The translations under genes and the position numbers were made by a program. A DNA stretch of 54,356 bases from Bacteroidota bacterium (GTDB taxonomy: Bacteria > Bacteroidota > Ignavibacteria > Ignavibacteriales > Ignavibacteriaceae), in assembly GCA_022562275.1 (NCBI GenBank), contig JADFPP010000013.1, forward strand, positions 1-54,356, in the 5' to 3' direction. The stretch's first letter is position 1; every line of letters starts with the position of its first letter. Shown piece after piece: positions 25,093-34,125 of this stretch. Below the pieces are notes generated by a model that had not been told where the DNA came from, searched no databases, and saw nothing but the letters and a program-made list of their open reading frames with translations.

Positions 25093-26070
25093 TTGGGTTC
25101 AACAACATTAACCGATCAGGGTGATGTAGGAGGTGAAGATATTGCATCAGGTACCTTTACTTTCTTCCCTGCTATTGCAGTTAACATCAATGAGGATGTA
25201 ATAATCGGTTTTTCAGCCTCAGCTCCCACAATTTTTCCCGGTGCCTATTATGCAGGTAGATTTGTTGGAGATCCTGCAGGTACTGTAAACCCATCTGTAG
25301 TAGTAAGAGCCGGTTTAGATTATTATGTTCGGACATTTGGAGAATCGAGAAATAGATGGGGTGATTATACCGGTGCAAGTGTTGATCCTAACGATGATAA
25401 ATCGTTTTGGATATTCAATGAATATGCATCGACCAGGGGATCACCGACAGGTATTCCTCCCGAAGATGGCAGATGGGGAACTGTTTATGCACATGTTCCT
25501 CTGAGTGATTTACCTGTTGAACTCACTTCATTTGCAGCTACGGTTGATGAAGCTGATGTTACGCTCAGCTGGTCAACAGCCACTGAAACTAACAACCAGG
25601 GATTTGAAATTCAGAGGAGTAAAGCTGAAAATGAATATGAAAAAATTGGTTATGTACCTGGTCACGGAACAACTACAGAAATTCAAACATATTCATACAC
25701 CGATTCAAAAGTAGCCAGTGGTAATTATACTTACCGCTTAAAACAAATAGATTACGACGGTACAATTGATTATTCGAATGAGGTAGCTGTGGAAGTAACT
25801 GCCCCACTTGAATTTGTATTGGAGCAAAACTATCCCAATCCGTTTAATCCAAGTACGTTAATAAAGTATTCAATTCCTGAGAATGGATTTGTTAATCTGG
25901 ATGTATATAATTTACTTGGAGAAAAGGTTGCATCACTTGTAAACTCAGTTCAGGAAGCAGGCAGATATGAGGTAAATTTTGATGCCTCAGAACTTGCAAG
26001 CAGTATATATGTTTACAGCTTAAAATCAGGCAGCTTTAATTCAGTTAAAAAGATGCTTCTGATGAAGTGA
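25093..26070 (+). CDS. Type IX cargo protein, 3' part of the frameshifted gene
   Basis: This segment has no ribosome site or true start of its own; the reading frame is open from about 25048 and continues the preceding entry. It holds the rest of the beta-rich domain (VNINEDVIIGFSAS and NRWGDYTGASVDPNDDKSFW). A fibronectin-like linker follows at about residues 135-245. The type IX sorting domain is at about 250-325, with EQNYPNPFNPSTLIKYSIP, YNLLGEKVASLV and the ending KKMLLMK. The protein would be exported by Sec, then taken across the outer membrane by PorSS and attached or released. The linker is nearly identical to that of the next gene. Confidence 0.85.
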   Translation: MGSTTLTDQGDVGGEDIASGTFTFFPAIAVNINEDVIIGFSASAPTIFPGAYYAGRFVGDPAGTVNPSVVVRAGLDYYVRTFGESRNRWGDYTGASVDPNDDKSFWIFNEYASTRGSPTGIPPEDGRWGTVYAHVPLSDLPVELTSFAATVDEADVTLSWSTATETNNQGFEIQRSKAENEYEKIGYVPGHGTTTEIQTYSYTDSKVASGNYTYRLKQIDYDGTIDYSNEVAVEVTAPLEFVLEQNYPNPFNPSTLIKYSIPENGFVNLDVYNLLGEKVASLVNSVQEAGRYEVNFDASELASSIYVYSLKSGSFNSVKKMLLMK

Positions 26071-26095
26071 TGTCGAAGTCATCATGCTAAGCTAA

Positions 26096-26144
26096 AAAGT
26101 GCCGGTCAACAAGTGCCAGTCACTTTAAAAGTGACTGGCACTTG
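26096..26144. repeat. Palindromic repeat element, copy 1
   Basis: A direct unit (AAGTGCCGGTCAAC from 26097) is followed by a perfect inverted repeat with 17-base arms (26110-26126 and 26128-26144) around one central A. The arm contains AAGTGCCAGTCACTTT. It lies 26 bases after the stop of the type IX cargo gene. The same arrangement recurs at 31721-31768. Confidence 0.88.
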
Positions 26145-26209
26145 TAACCAATTTAAAATTTGATCATCAAAAAATAGTTAGAATGTTTAAGTAACAATTT
26201 GTTCCTATC

Positions 26210-28846
26210 TTGAAAAAACTTTTAAAAAATATTTTCCCACCATTAATAACAGGAATAGAATTTACAGTAAAAATTGTTTCATCTGCCGTTACGCTGTTAT
26301 TGTTTGTAATTTTCACTGCTGTTGGTACAGCTCAAAAATCAACAGAAGTTATATGGAGTGATATTTCGGAAGAATTAATCTCTTTTACTGGTGAGCGGAA
26401 TATCACCCCGCAAAATTACCGAACGCTTGAACTTGATATTTTGGAAATGAAAGATGAATTAAACAGCGCTCCTTCCGAAAAAATTATTCAAGTAAAAGAA
26501 TCGGGAAAAATTATCAGTCTTCCTTTACCAAACGGAGAATATATAAATTTTAAATTTGTAGAGTCTCTTGTAATGGAAGATGAGCTTGCAAATAAATACC
26601 CGGATATAAGAACATATTTAGGGCAGGGAATTGATCAAACTACTGCAAGTGCACGGTTCGATATAACTCCCGCAGGTTTTCATGCAATAATTTTTACTTT
26701 AGACGGAACGGTTTACATCGATCCTTACAGCAGCAGTGATAACAGGTATTACATTTCCTATTACAAAAAAGATTTTATTACCAGCAGGGAAACTATAAAC
26801 TTATCCTGCACAGTACTCGGTTTGGAATCTGAAATTACACAGCAATTAAAAGAGCGGGTAGAAAATGGACCTGATGTTTTTACCGGTGAAGAGCTGAGAA
26901 CCTACCGCCTTGCCTGTGCTGCTACCGGCGAATATACAATCTTTCACGGCGGAAAAGTTACTTCGGGGCTGGCTGCTATCGTAACAGCAGTTAACAGGGT
27001 TTCCGGTGTTTACGAAAGAGAAGTTGCAGTTCGATTGGTTTTAATTGCAAACAACGATTTAATTGTTTATACAAATCCCGCAACAGACCCTTATACAAAT
27101 TCTAACGGTTTTACCATGCTAACCGAAAACCAAACAAACCTGGATGCTGTGATAGGTTCTGCAAATTATGATGTGGGGCATGTTTTTAGTACCGGCAGTG
27201 GCGGTGTTGCTTTCCTTACGGTAATTTGTCAGAATGGTTTTAAAGCAAAAGGAGTTACAGGACTGTTAAATCCTATAGGCGATCCTTTTTACATCGATTA
27301 CATAGCACACGAAATGGGACATCAGTTTGGAGGGAATCATTCATTTAACGGCAACGCTGGTTCTTGCGGGGGTGGAAACAGAAATGCATCCACAGCATAC
27401 GAACCGGGAAGCGGAAGTACTATTATGGCATACGCAGGTATTTGCGGAAGTCAGAATCTGCAAAGCAACAGTGATGATTATTTTCATAACATAAATTTTG
27501 TAGAAATTGTAAATCACACAACCGGAAGCGGAAACTCCTGTGCACAAATTACTGCAACCGGAAACACACCGCCTACTGTTAACTCAGGCACCGGTGGATT
27601 TACAATTCCTATTAATACCCCTTTTATATTAACCGGCTCGGCTACTGATCCGGACGGTGATACATTAACCTACAACTGGGAAGAATTTGATCTGGGACCT
27701 GCAGGGCATCCGAATAATACATCCGGTAACGCACCGATTTTCAGAACATTCCCCGTAACTCTTGAACCTTGGAGAACGTTTCCAAAATTTTCCGATCTGT
27801 TGAATAACACACAAACCATCGGCGAAATACTTCCATCCTATTCACGCTCACTTAAATTTAGGTTAACTGTGAGAGATAACAGAGCCGGCGGAGGCGGAGT
27901 GGATTACGATGAAATTCTATTTGATGTAACCGATGCCGCGGGACCCTTCCTTGTTACTGCACCGAACGCTTCTGTTACCTGGCAGGGTAATTCAGTTCAA
28001 ACTGTAACATGGGATGTTGCAAATACAAGTGCTGCACCTGTAAATGCAACTGAGGTAAATATTCTACTTTCTGTTGATGGCGGAATAACCTACCCGATTA
28101 CACTTACTGCAAACACTCCAAATGATGGCGGCGAGCAGGTGTTAATTCCGAACGATCCAACTACACAGGCAAGAATAAAAGTTGAAGCGGCTGGAAATAT
28201 TTTCTTCGATATTTCTAATGAAGATTTTACAATTGAAGATGATCCTATCCCGGTTGAGTTAACAACTTTCTTTGCACTGATTACAAATGAAGGTGTGATG
28301 TTAAAATGGGTCACTTCAACTGAAACTAACAACCAGGGATTTGAAATTCAGAGGAGTAAAGCTGAAAATGAATATGAAAATATCGGTTATGTACCTGGTC
28401 ATGGTACAACTACTAAAATTCAAACTTATTCATATACTGATTCAAAAGTTGCCAGCGGTAATTACACTTACCGCTTAAAACAAATTGATTACGACGGTAC
28501 AATAGATTATTTGGATGAGATAGCTGTGGAAGTAATTGCTCCACTTGAGTTTGCCCTGGAGCAAAACTATCCAAATCCTTTTAACCCGAGTACAGTAATT
28601 AAATATTCAATTTCTACAGATGGTTATGTTAAGCTGGCAGTTTACAATTTATTGGGTGAGGAAATTGTAACTTTGGTTAATGAAGAAAAACCACCAGGTG
28701 TTTATGAAGTTGAATTTAATGTAGCTAAGAATAGCATTCTGAGCAGTGGAATTTCCGCCAAAGCCGGATTCGCCTCCGGCGTATATTTTTATCAATTACG
28801 TGTGGGAAGTTTCGTAGCGACGAAGAAAATGGTTTTATTAAGATAA
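26210..28846 (+). CDS. Secreted metzincin metalloprotease, M12B-like, with type IX sorting domain
   Basis: The frame starts at TTG. A signal region with a hydrophobic core ends near VGTAQ (about residue 45). A propeptide-like region runs to about 225. The reprolysin-like catalytic domain follows, with zinc motif HEMGHQFGGNH at 367-377 and the Met-turn STIMAYAGICG about 35 residues later. Next come an Ig-like/cadherin-like stretch (about 460-560), another beta domain (about 580-680), a fibronectin-like linker and a type IX sorting domain with EQNYPNPFNPST and final TKKMVLLR. The sorting domain carries a ten-codon insert. The protein is probably a surface or released protease active on extracellular protein. 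Confidence 0.93.
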   Translation: MKKLLKNIFPPLITGIEFTVKIVSSAVTLLLFVIFTAVGTAQKSTEVIWSDISEELISFTGERNITPQNYRTLELDILEMKDELNSAPSEKIIQVKESGKIISLPLPNGEYINFKFVESLVMEDELANKYPDIRTYLGQGIDQTTASARFDITPAGFHAIIFTLDGTVYIDPYSSSDNRYYISYYKKDFITSRETINLSCTVLGLESEITQQLKERVENGPDVFTGEELRTYRLACAATGEYTIFHGGKVTSGLAAIVTAVNRVSGVYEREVAVRLVLIANNDLIVYTNPATDPYTNSNGFTMLTENQTNLDAVIGSANYDVGHVFSTGSGGVAFLTVICQNGFKAKGVTGLLNPIGDPFYIDYIAHEMGHQFGGNHSFNGNAGSCGGGNRNASTAYEPGSGSTIMAYAGICGSQNLQSNSDDYFHNINFVEIVNHTTGSGNSCAQITATGNTPPTVNSGTGGFTIPINTPFILTGSATDPDGDTLTYNWEEFDLGPAGHPNNTSGNAPIFRTFPVTLEPWRTFPKFSDLLNNTQTIGEILPSYSRSLKFRLTVRDNRAGGGGVDYDEILFDVTDAAGPFLVTAPNASVTWQGNSVQTVTWDVANTSAAPVNATEVNILLSVDGGITYPITLTANTPNDGGEQVLIPNDPTTQARIKVEAAGNIFFDISNEDFTIEDDPIPVELTTFFALITNEGVMLKWVTSTETNNQGFEIQRSKAENEYENIGYVPGHGTTTKIQTYSYTDSKVASGNYTYRLKQIDYDGTIDYLDEIAVEVIAPLEFALEQNYPNPFNPSTVIKYSISTDGYVKLAVYNLLGEEIVTLVNEEKPPGVYEVEFNVAKNSILSSGISAKAGFASGVYFYQLRVGSFVATKKMVLLR
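28751..28780 (+). repeat. Ten-codon hairpin insert within a sorting domain
   Basis: Thirty bases between the codons for SSG and VYFYQL encode ISAKAGFASG. Other sorting domains run SSG directly into VYxY. The insert contains the inverted repeat GCCGGA-TTCGCC-TCCGGC (28763-28780). It resembles the hairpin at 36004-36022 in the region before clpC. It keeps the frame and duplicates the SG pair at its end. Confidence 0.62.
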
Positions 28847-28924
28847 CAACAAATATCTCCGCAGCACTAACTCTCTCTTCAAATTGTAATATGTGTTTAT
28901 TATTTAAAATGATTGTTGTAGGTT

Positions 28925-31684
28925 ATGTACAGTTTTATTAGAATATGCAGCAATCAAATAAAATTATTTTGGTGTTTATTTCTTGTTATAGTTATTCCAT
29001 CCTTTATTTTTCCTCAGAATTATTTAGGTAACTACACTTCTCATGTTTCAGGTGGAAATTCGGTGAAAGTTTTTGCCGGAGAAACATCCCTGGAATTTAT
29101 TTTTTATAGATCAGATATTCTTCGAGTAGATTTTCTTCCCACACTCACAACGGAACTGGATTCTTCATTTGTAATTATCCGGGATACAACAGAAAGTGTT
29201 GCGGTTATTACTAATGATTTCACCGATTCTTTGATTATTTCATCTTCTGAAATAATGATTGTATGCCAAAAGTTTCCATTAAGAGTAAAATATTTTAATT
29301 CAACTTACAGCTTATTGCTATCAGAGCCATCCTCCGGTGGTATCGCAACAAATGGAAATGATCGAATAGTTAATTTTATACTTGATGATGAAGATCATTT
29401 TTATGGTACCGGCGAGCGGGGGACCAGTCTTGATAAAAAAGGTCAAAGTTTTTCCAGTTATAATACTCAAATTGGCGGTTATACTTCTGCACTTCCTACT
29501 ATGAATATCAACATTCCGTTCTTAGCTAATAAAAAAGGTTACGCACTTTATTTTGAAAACACTTATCCGGGAAATTTCGATCTTGGTAATACGAATCCAA
29601 ATAAGTTTTCATATACAACTTCCGGTGGTGAGCTCTCATACTTCCTTATCGTTGCTGATAATGTTCCGCTTCAATTAGAAAAATATACCTGGCTAACAGG
29701 AAGGCAGCCTCTGCCGCCAAGGTGGGCATTTGGTTTTATTCAATCTAAATTTGGATATCAGAATGAAGCGGAAGCCAGGTTTACTGTACAGACACTTAGG
29801 CAGAGAAAGATTCCCAGTGATGCGATCATCCTGGATTTATTTTGGTTTAAAAATATGGGTGATATTTCATGGGATTTTACCAAATGGAGTGATCCCTTTC
29901 AAATGATGACTGATTTTCTTGATGATGGAATGAAGACAATTGTAATAACAGAGCCATACATTGTTGAATACTTACCAAACTTCCAACCCGCCATTGCCAA
30001 TAATTTCCTTGCTTCAAATTCAAGCGGGCAGCCTTATTTACTTCCCGGCTGGTGGTCGTGCGGTTGTAATGCCGGTTTATTGGATTTAACAAATCCTTCA
30101 GCCAGACAATGGTGGTGGGATAAGCATCCCATTTTTTTCGGCGATGAGTTAAGCGGAATATGGACGGACCTCGGAGAACCGGAAAATCATCCCGAAGGAA
30201 TGACCCATTTCCTCGGAAGCAGAAATAAGGTTCATAACATTTTTAATCTTCTTTGGGCAGAAACGATTTTTAATGGTTTTAACCAGTTCAGACCCAATCA
30301 AAGAATTTTTAATTTAACAAGATCCGGGTATGCAGGCATTCAAAGATATGGAGTAATTCCGTGGTCTGGCGATGTTGGAAGAAGTTTTGGCGGACTTGAA
30401 GTACAACTTCCAATGCTTTTAAATATGGGGATTTCCGGTCTGGGATATCATAATTCAGATATCGGAGGATTTTGCTGCGGCACTACTACACCTGAATTAT
30501 ATATTAGATGGATGCAGTTTGGTACATTTAGTCCCATCACAAGAGCGCATGGTGTCGGGCAGCCAACAGAACCCTGGGGTTATGGTGAGGAGGCAGAAAG
30601 TATTTCCAAAAAATATATCGAACTAAGATATCAATTGCTTCCATATATTTATACGATGGCATATCAGAATTACAAGACAGGCATGCCGCTTGCCCGCCCC
30701 CTGTTTTTTGATCATCCGGAGATTGGCTTTCTGGATAATTACAGTATGTCTTATATGTGGGGCGATGCTTTGCTGGTATCTCCTGTCGTAGCAGAAGGTG
30801 CACAAACAAAAGATGTTTATTTGCCGGAAGGGAATTGGGTAAACTTTTGGAATGATAAAGTCTATGCCGGCGGAGAGAATTATATTGTTAGTGCGCCGCT
30901 CGATGTACTTCCGATTTTTATAAAGGAGGGAAGTGTTATCCCGATGCAGCCGGTTATGCAGTACACTGACGAGATGCCTTTGGATACTCTTATTCTTGTA
31001 ATTTATCCATCACCCGGCAAAGCTGCTGAATTTCTTCTTTATGAAGATGATGGCACTACGCTTGAATATCAATCCGGAAGTTATGCAATTACAAACATCA
31101 ATCAATTTTTCACAGGAAACTCTTTACTTGAAATTAATATCGGTGCATCGATAGGTAGTTTCCAGGGGAAGCTTTCTAATAGAACTTATCTTACCGAAAT
31201 ACATTTGATTGGCAATGCGCCAACCGGAGTTTTTAAGAACGGATTTCCTGTTGCGATACGTTCATCTTACCAGGATTTAAGAAGCAATGCCGAGGGATAT
31301 TTTTATGATGGAAATGTAAATCTGCTGTATGTTCAAATTACCGGCAGCACCGATAGCACTTACCAGATAACCGGTGAAGGTATAATATTATCAGCAGGTG
31401 AAAATATCGACGGTTATCCGGAAAATTTTGTATTGAAGCAAAACTTTCCCAATCCATTTAACTCAACAACCACAATTCGCTACGAATTGCCAGAGTTAGC
31501 TAATGTAACGCTTAAGGTTTACAACATCCTTGGCGAAAAAGTAGCGTCTCTGGTTGATGAACAAAAAGAAGCAGGCAGATACCGGGTTCAATTTAATGCC
31601 GGAAATCTTTCAAGCGGTGTTTACATTTATAGAATTGATACCGGTAATTTTACAGTATCTAAGAAACTCATACTAATGAAGTAA
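28925..31684 (+). CDS. Secreted glycoside hydrolase family 31 enzyme with type IX sorting domain
   Basis: GH31 enzymes are mostly alpha-glucosidases and alpha-xylosidases. A signal peptide ends near PSFIFPQ (about residue 31). An N-terminal beta domain covers about 40-250. The catalytic barrel starts at LPPRWAFGFIQSKFGY, has IPSDAIILDLFWF, and carries the nucleophile region SGIWTDLGEPENH with Asp415. The acid/base region is WSGDVGRSFGGLE. A C-terminal beta domain (PEGNWVNFWNDKVYAGG, IFIKEGSVIPM) follows. The sorting domain is at about 845-919 with KQNFPNPFNSTTTIRYELP and the ending SKKLILMK. The GEPE in place of NEP after the nucleophile makes the exact substrate uncertain. Confidence 0.94.
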   Translation: MYSFIRICSNQIKLFWCLFLVIVIPSFIFPQNYLGNYTSHVSGGNSVKVFAGETSLEFIFYRSDILRVDFLPTLTTELDSSFVIIRDTTESVAVITNDFTDSLIISSSEIMIVCQKFPLRVKYFNSTYSLLLSEPSSGGIATNGNDRIVNFILDDEDHFYGTGERGTSLDKKGQSFSSYNTQIGGYTSALPTMNINIPFLANKKGYALYFENTYPGNFDLGNTNPNKFSYTTSGGELSYFLIVADNVPLQLEKYTWLTGRQPLPPRWAFGFIQSKFGYQNEAEARFTVQTLRQRKIPSDAIILDLFWFKNMGDISWDFTKWSDPFQMMTDFLDDGMKTIVITEPYIVEYLPNFQPAIANNFLASNSSGQPYLLPGWWSCGCNAGLLDLTNPSARQWWWDKHPIFFGDELSGIWTDLGEPENHPEGMTHFLGSRNKVHNIFNLLWAETIFNGFNQFRPNQRIFNLTRSGYAGIQRYGVIPWSGDVGRSFGGLEVQLPMLLNMGISGLGYHNSDIGGFCCGTTTPELYIRWMQFGTFSPITRAHGVGQPTEPWGYGEEAESISKKYIELRYQLLPYIYTMAYQNYKTGMPLARPLFFDHPEIGFLDNYSMSYMWGDALLVSPVVAEGAQTKDVYLPEGNWVNFWNDKVYAGGENYIVSAPLDVLPIFIKEGSVIPMQPVMQYTDEMPLDTLILVIYPSPGKAAEFLLYEDDGTTLEYQSGSYAITNINQFFTGNSLLEINIGASIGSFQGKLSNRTYLTEIHLIGNAPTGVFKNGFPVAIRSSYQDLRSNAEGYFYDGNVNLLYVQITGSTDSTYQITGEGIILSAGENIDGYPENFVLKQNFPNPFNSTTTIRYELPELANVTLKVYNILGEKVASLVDEQKEAGRYRVQFNAGNLSSGVYIYRIDTGNFTVSKKLILMK

Positions 31685-31698
31685 CAGCGAAGCTGTTA
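31682..31698 (+). terminator. Small hairpin starting at the GH31 stop codon
   Basis: TAACAGC and GCTGTTA form a seven-pair stem with loop GAA, beginning with the stop codon itself. No T-run follows, so termination is more likely to depend on the larger palindrome at 31734-31768. Confidence 0.35.
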
Positions 31699-31720
31699 TC
31701 TCAAATATGTGGCAACCACA

Positions 31721-31768
31721 AAGTGCCAGTCACCAAGTGCCAGTCACTTTGGAAGTGACTGGCACTTG
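31721..31768. repeat. Palindromic repeat element, copy 2
   Basis: A direct unit AAGTGCCAGTCAC (31721-31733) is followed by an inverted repeat with 16-base arms (31734-31749 and 31753-31768) and loop TGG. The order and sequence match copy 1 at 26096-26144. It lies between two convergent genes and may also act as a bidirectional terminator. Confidence 0.9.
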
Positions 31769-31774
31769 ATTTGA

Positions 31775-33796
31775 TTAAAACTCATCCTCCACAAGCCAGC
31801 CCTCTGCTTTATCAGGAGAAATGTCTGAGATGAATCTCGAAGGTTTTGATAAAGTAGTTCCTGCCTCACGGTCGTACATATTCATTGGATAAGTTACAAA
31901 CAAATTCTGCTTTGCTCTTGTTGATGCAACGTACATTAAGCGTCTTTCTTCTTCAAGTGTTTCGAGTTTTTCTGCTGATCTTGCTGAAGGGAAGTAGCCG
32001 TCGATTACATGGATAATAAAAACCGAATGCCATTCCAATCCTTTTGCGGAGTGTATTGTTGAAAGAGTTAAAATTTCATCTTCTTTGTCAGTTGCATCGA
32101 TATCAATCATACTTTCAATCATAGGTTCAATTGCCATATCTGCCAAAAGTGAATCCAGCGAACGGTAGTTCTCACTTATGTTAAGGAATATCTCAAGGTC
32201 TTTTTTGCGCTTGTTAAAGTCATCGTATTTATCTTTGAACAGTGGATAGTAATAATCGTAAACCATCTGCACTTTTTCTGTTGGGGGCATTTTTATAGTA
32301 TGAATTTTGTAAAGAAGAACAAATAATTCGACAAGGTTTTTTTTCTGTATGATATTTTTATCATCCTTCCCCGGGCTGGAAGCAATAGTTATCCTTGCAG
32401 TTGCAAGTTCATCTAAAATTCTTTGTGCGGCTTTTGGTCCAACTCCTTCGTGCAAAAGTAAAACTCTGTACCAGCTAATAATATCTTTTGGATTTGAAGC
32501 AATACGAAGAAATGCAAGAACATCTTTTATATGTGAAGTTTCAATAAATTTCATACCACCGAATTTTTGAAAAGGAATGTTTGCCTTTGCCAATTCAATT
32601 TCCAGATCGAATGAAAAGAAAGATGAACGGAAAAGAACAGCGATATCGTTTAATGTAATTTCTTCTTCTCTTAATTCTAAAATCTTTTCCACTATAAATT
32701 TGGATTGCATATTAGCATTTGCTGCTGCAACTATATATGGAAGAGCACCACCTTTCTTGTTTGTATAAAGCACTTTTGTATATTTTTCAATTGCACCGTC
32801 ATAAATATGATTTGCAAAATCAAGTACGGTTTGAACGCTTCGGTAATTTTCCTCAATTTTTATTACCTGAACATTATCAAACAGCTTCGGGAAATCCATT
32901 ATATTCCTGAAGCTTGCACCCCTGAAAGAATAAATGGATTGAGCATCATCGCCTACAACCATTACGTTTCCGCTGTACTGTGCTAATCCTTTTACAATTT
33001 TTGCCTGAATGTGATTTGTGTCCTGGAATTCATCTACCATAATAAATTTTATTGTGGAGAGGAGAGCATTAACTGCAGCAGAACCACTAAAGAGAAAATC
33101 GCGCAGATAAATAAGAAGGTCATCATAATCTAGCAGATCATTTTTTCGTTTATACTGGATAAAAACTTTTTGGATATCGAGAATTTTATCCATTAAATGG
33201 AGAAAATGAGGATAATCTTCTTCAATAATTTCTTCTGCTCTTTTTCCCGTATTCACACTAAAGCTAAAAATTTTATTAAGCGTGTCTTTCTTCGGGAACC
33301 TTTTTTTGTTATCAATAAATCCGTCCTGCGATCTGATAAGATTAATTATATCTGCACTGTCTCCCTGATCGAGAATTGTAAACGCAGGATTTAGACCAAT
33401 TGCTTTTGCATACTTCCGCAGTGTAATATTCGCAAACGAATGAAACGTTCCACCTCTTATTTTTGAACACCTGTCATCAAGCAGCAGGGAAGCTCTCCGC
33501 ATCATTTCATTTGCAGCTTTACGCGTAAAGGTTAAAAGAAGAATTGAGCTTGGATCGTAACCGGATTCGATAAGTCTTGCAACACGGTAAACGAGTGTTC
33601 TTGTTTTACCTGTTCCTGCGCCTGCAATTATTAAATAAGCACCTTCCGTTGCAGCAACTGCTTCGTACTGCGAAGCATTAAGTTCCTGCTGATAATTAAT
33701 TACAAACTTCGATTCATCTATTTGTTTAACAATATTTTGCGAGTGAATTCTTGTAAGTTTATACTTCTTTGGGCTCATCTGTTTATAATTGCTCAT
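31775..33796 (-). CDS. UvrD/PcrA-like superfamily 1 DNA helicase
   Basis: The 673-residue protein is a 3'-5' SF1A helicase for repair or replication restart. It has a Q motif (LNASQYEAVAATEG), Walker A GAGTGKT near residue 58, motif Ia LLTFTRKAANEMMRRA and TFHSFA. Walker B is IMVDEFQDTN, motif III GDDAQSIYSFRGA, and motif IV ENYRS. Motif V/VI reads LSTIHSAKGLEWHSVFII and EERRLMYVASTRAKQNLFV. It is slightly shorter than PcrA or UvrD (about 720 residues) and lacks their C-terminal tail. A 30-residue basic N-terminal extension precedes the Q motif. It is monocistronic and convergent with the GH31 gene. Confidence 0.95.
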   Translation of the reverse strand: MSNYKQMSPKKYKLTRIHSQNIVKQIDESKFVINYQQELNASQYEAVAATEGAYLIIAGAGTGKTRTLVYRVARLIESGYDPSSILLLTFTRKAANEMMRRASLLLDDRCSKIRGGTFHSFANITLRKYAKAIGLNPAFTILDQGDSADIINLIRSQDGFIDNKKRFPKKDTLNKIFSFSVNTGKRAEEIIEEDYPHFLHLMDKILDIQKVFIQYKRKNDLLDYDDLLIYLRDFLFSGSAAVNALLSTIKFIMVDEFQDTNHIQAKIVKGLAQYSGNVMVVGDDAQSIYSFRGASFRNIMDFPKLFDNVQVIKIEENYRSVQTVLDFANHIYDGAIEKYTKVLYTNKKGGALPYIVAAANANMQSKFIVEKILELREEEITLNDIAVLFRSSFFSFDLEIELAKANIPFQKFGGMKFIETSHIKDVLAFLRIASNPKDIISWYRVLLLHEGVGPKAAQRILDELATARITIASSPGKDDKNIIQKKNLVELFVLLYKIHTIKMPPTEKVQMVYDYYYPLFKDKYDDFNKRKKDLEIFLNISENYRSLDSLLADMAIEPMIESMIDIDATDKEDEILTLSTIHSAKGLEWHSVFIIHVIDGYFPSARSAEKLETLEEERRLMYVASTRAKQNLFVTYPMNMYDREAGTTLSKPSRFISDISPDKAEGWLVEDEF

Positions 33797-33878
33797 TTTT
33801 ATCCCGACGTGTTATATCTACGTTAACTTAATTGCCCCGACTTTTAGAGACTGTGTGAAAATTATATGTCCAATTTAA

Positions 33879-33987
33879 GAACTCATCCCCAACCCCTTCT
33901 CTTAAAAAGAGAAGGGGCTAAAGCAAGCCGCTTTCTCAGCTTTTTAAAAGTCCCTCTCTTAGTAAGAGAGGGATTTAGGGTGAGTTT
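33879..33987. mobile_element. MITE-like element with two hairpins
   Basis: Imperfect terminal inverted repeats (AACTCATCCCCAA at the left, TTTAGGGTGAGTT at the right) bound two strong hairpins. The first is CCCCTTCTCTT with its complement (33893-33903 and 33907-33917). The second is TCCCTCTCTT with its complement (33951-33960 and 33964-33973). A minor AAAGC/GCTTT stem lies between them. There is no coding capacity. This fills most of the 329-base gap between the helicase and the floA operon, where no other feature is visible. Confidence 0.68.
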
Positions 33988-34125
33988 ATTATTATTCACG
34001 CAAGCTCTAAATGGCATGGCATCTTGCCTGCTGCAAGTAGGTTCAACAATAGTTACACTTTTTATAAGTCAGTCATAAGGAAATGTTCCTTCAGTTAATG
34101 TCCATACAACGTTTCAAGACTCGTT

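Noticed and set aside
33866-34078. A 70-codon frame on the plus strand
   Set aside because: It reads through the hairpins of the MITE-like element and encodes no recognisable protein.
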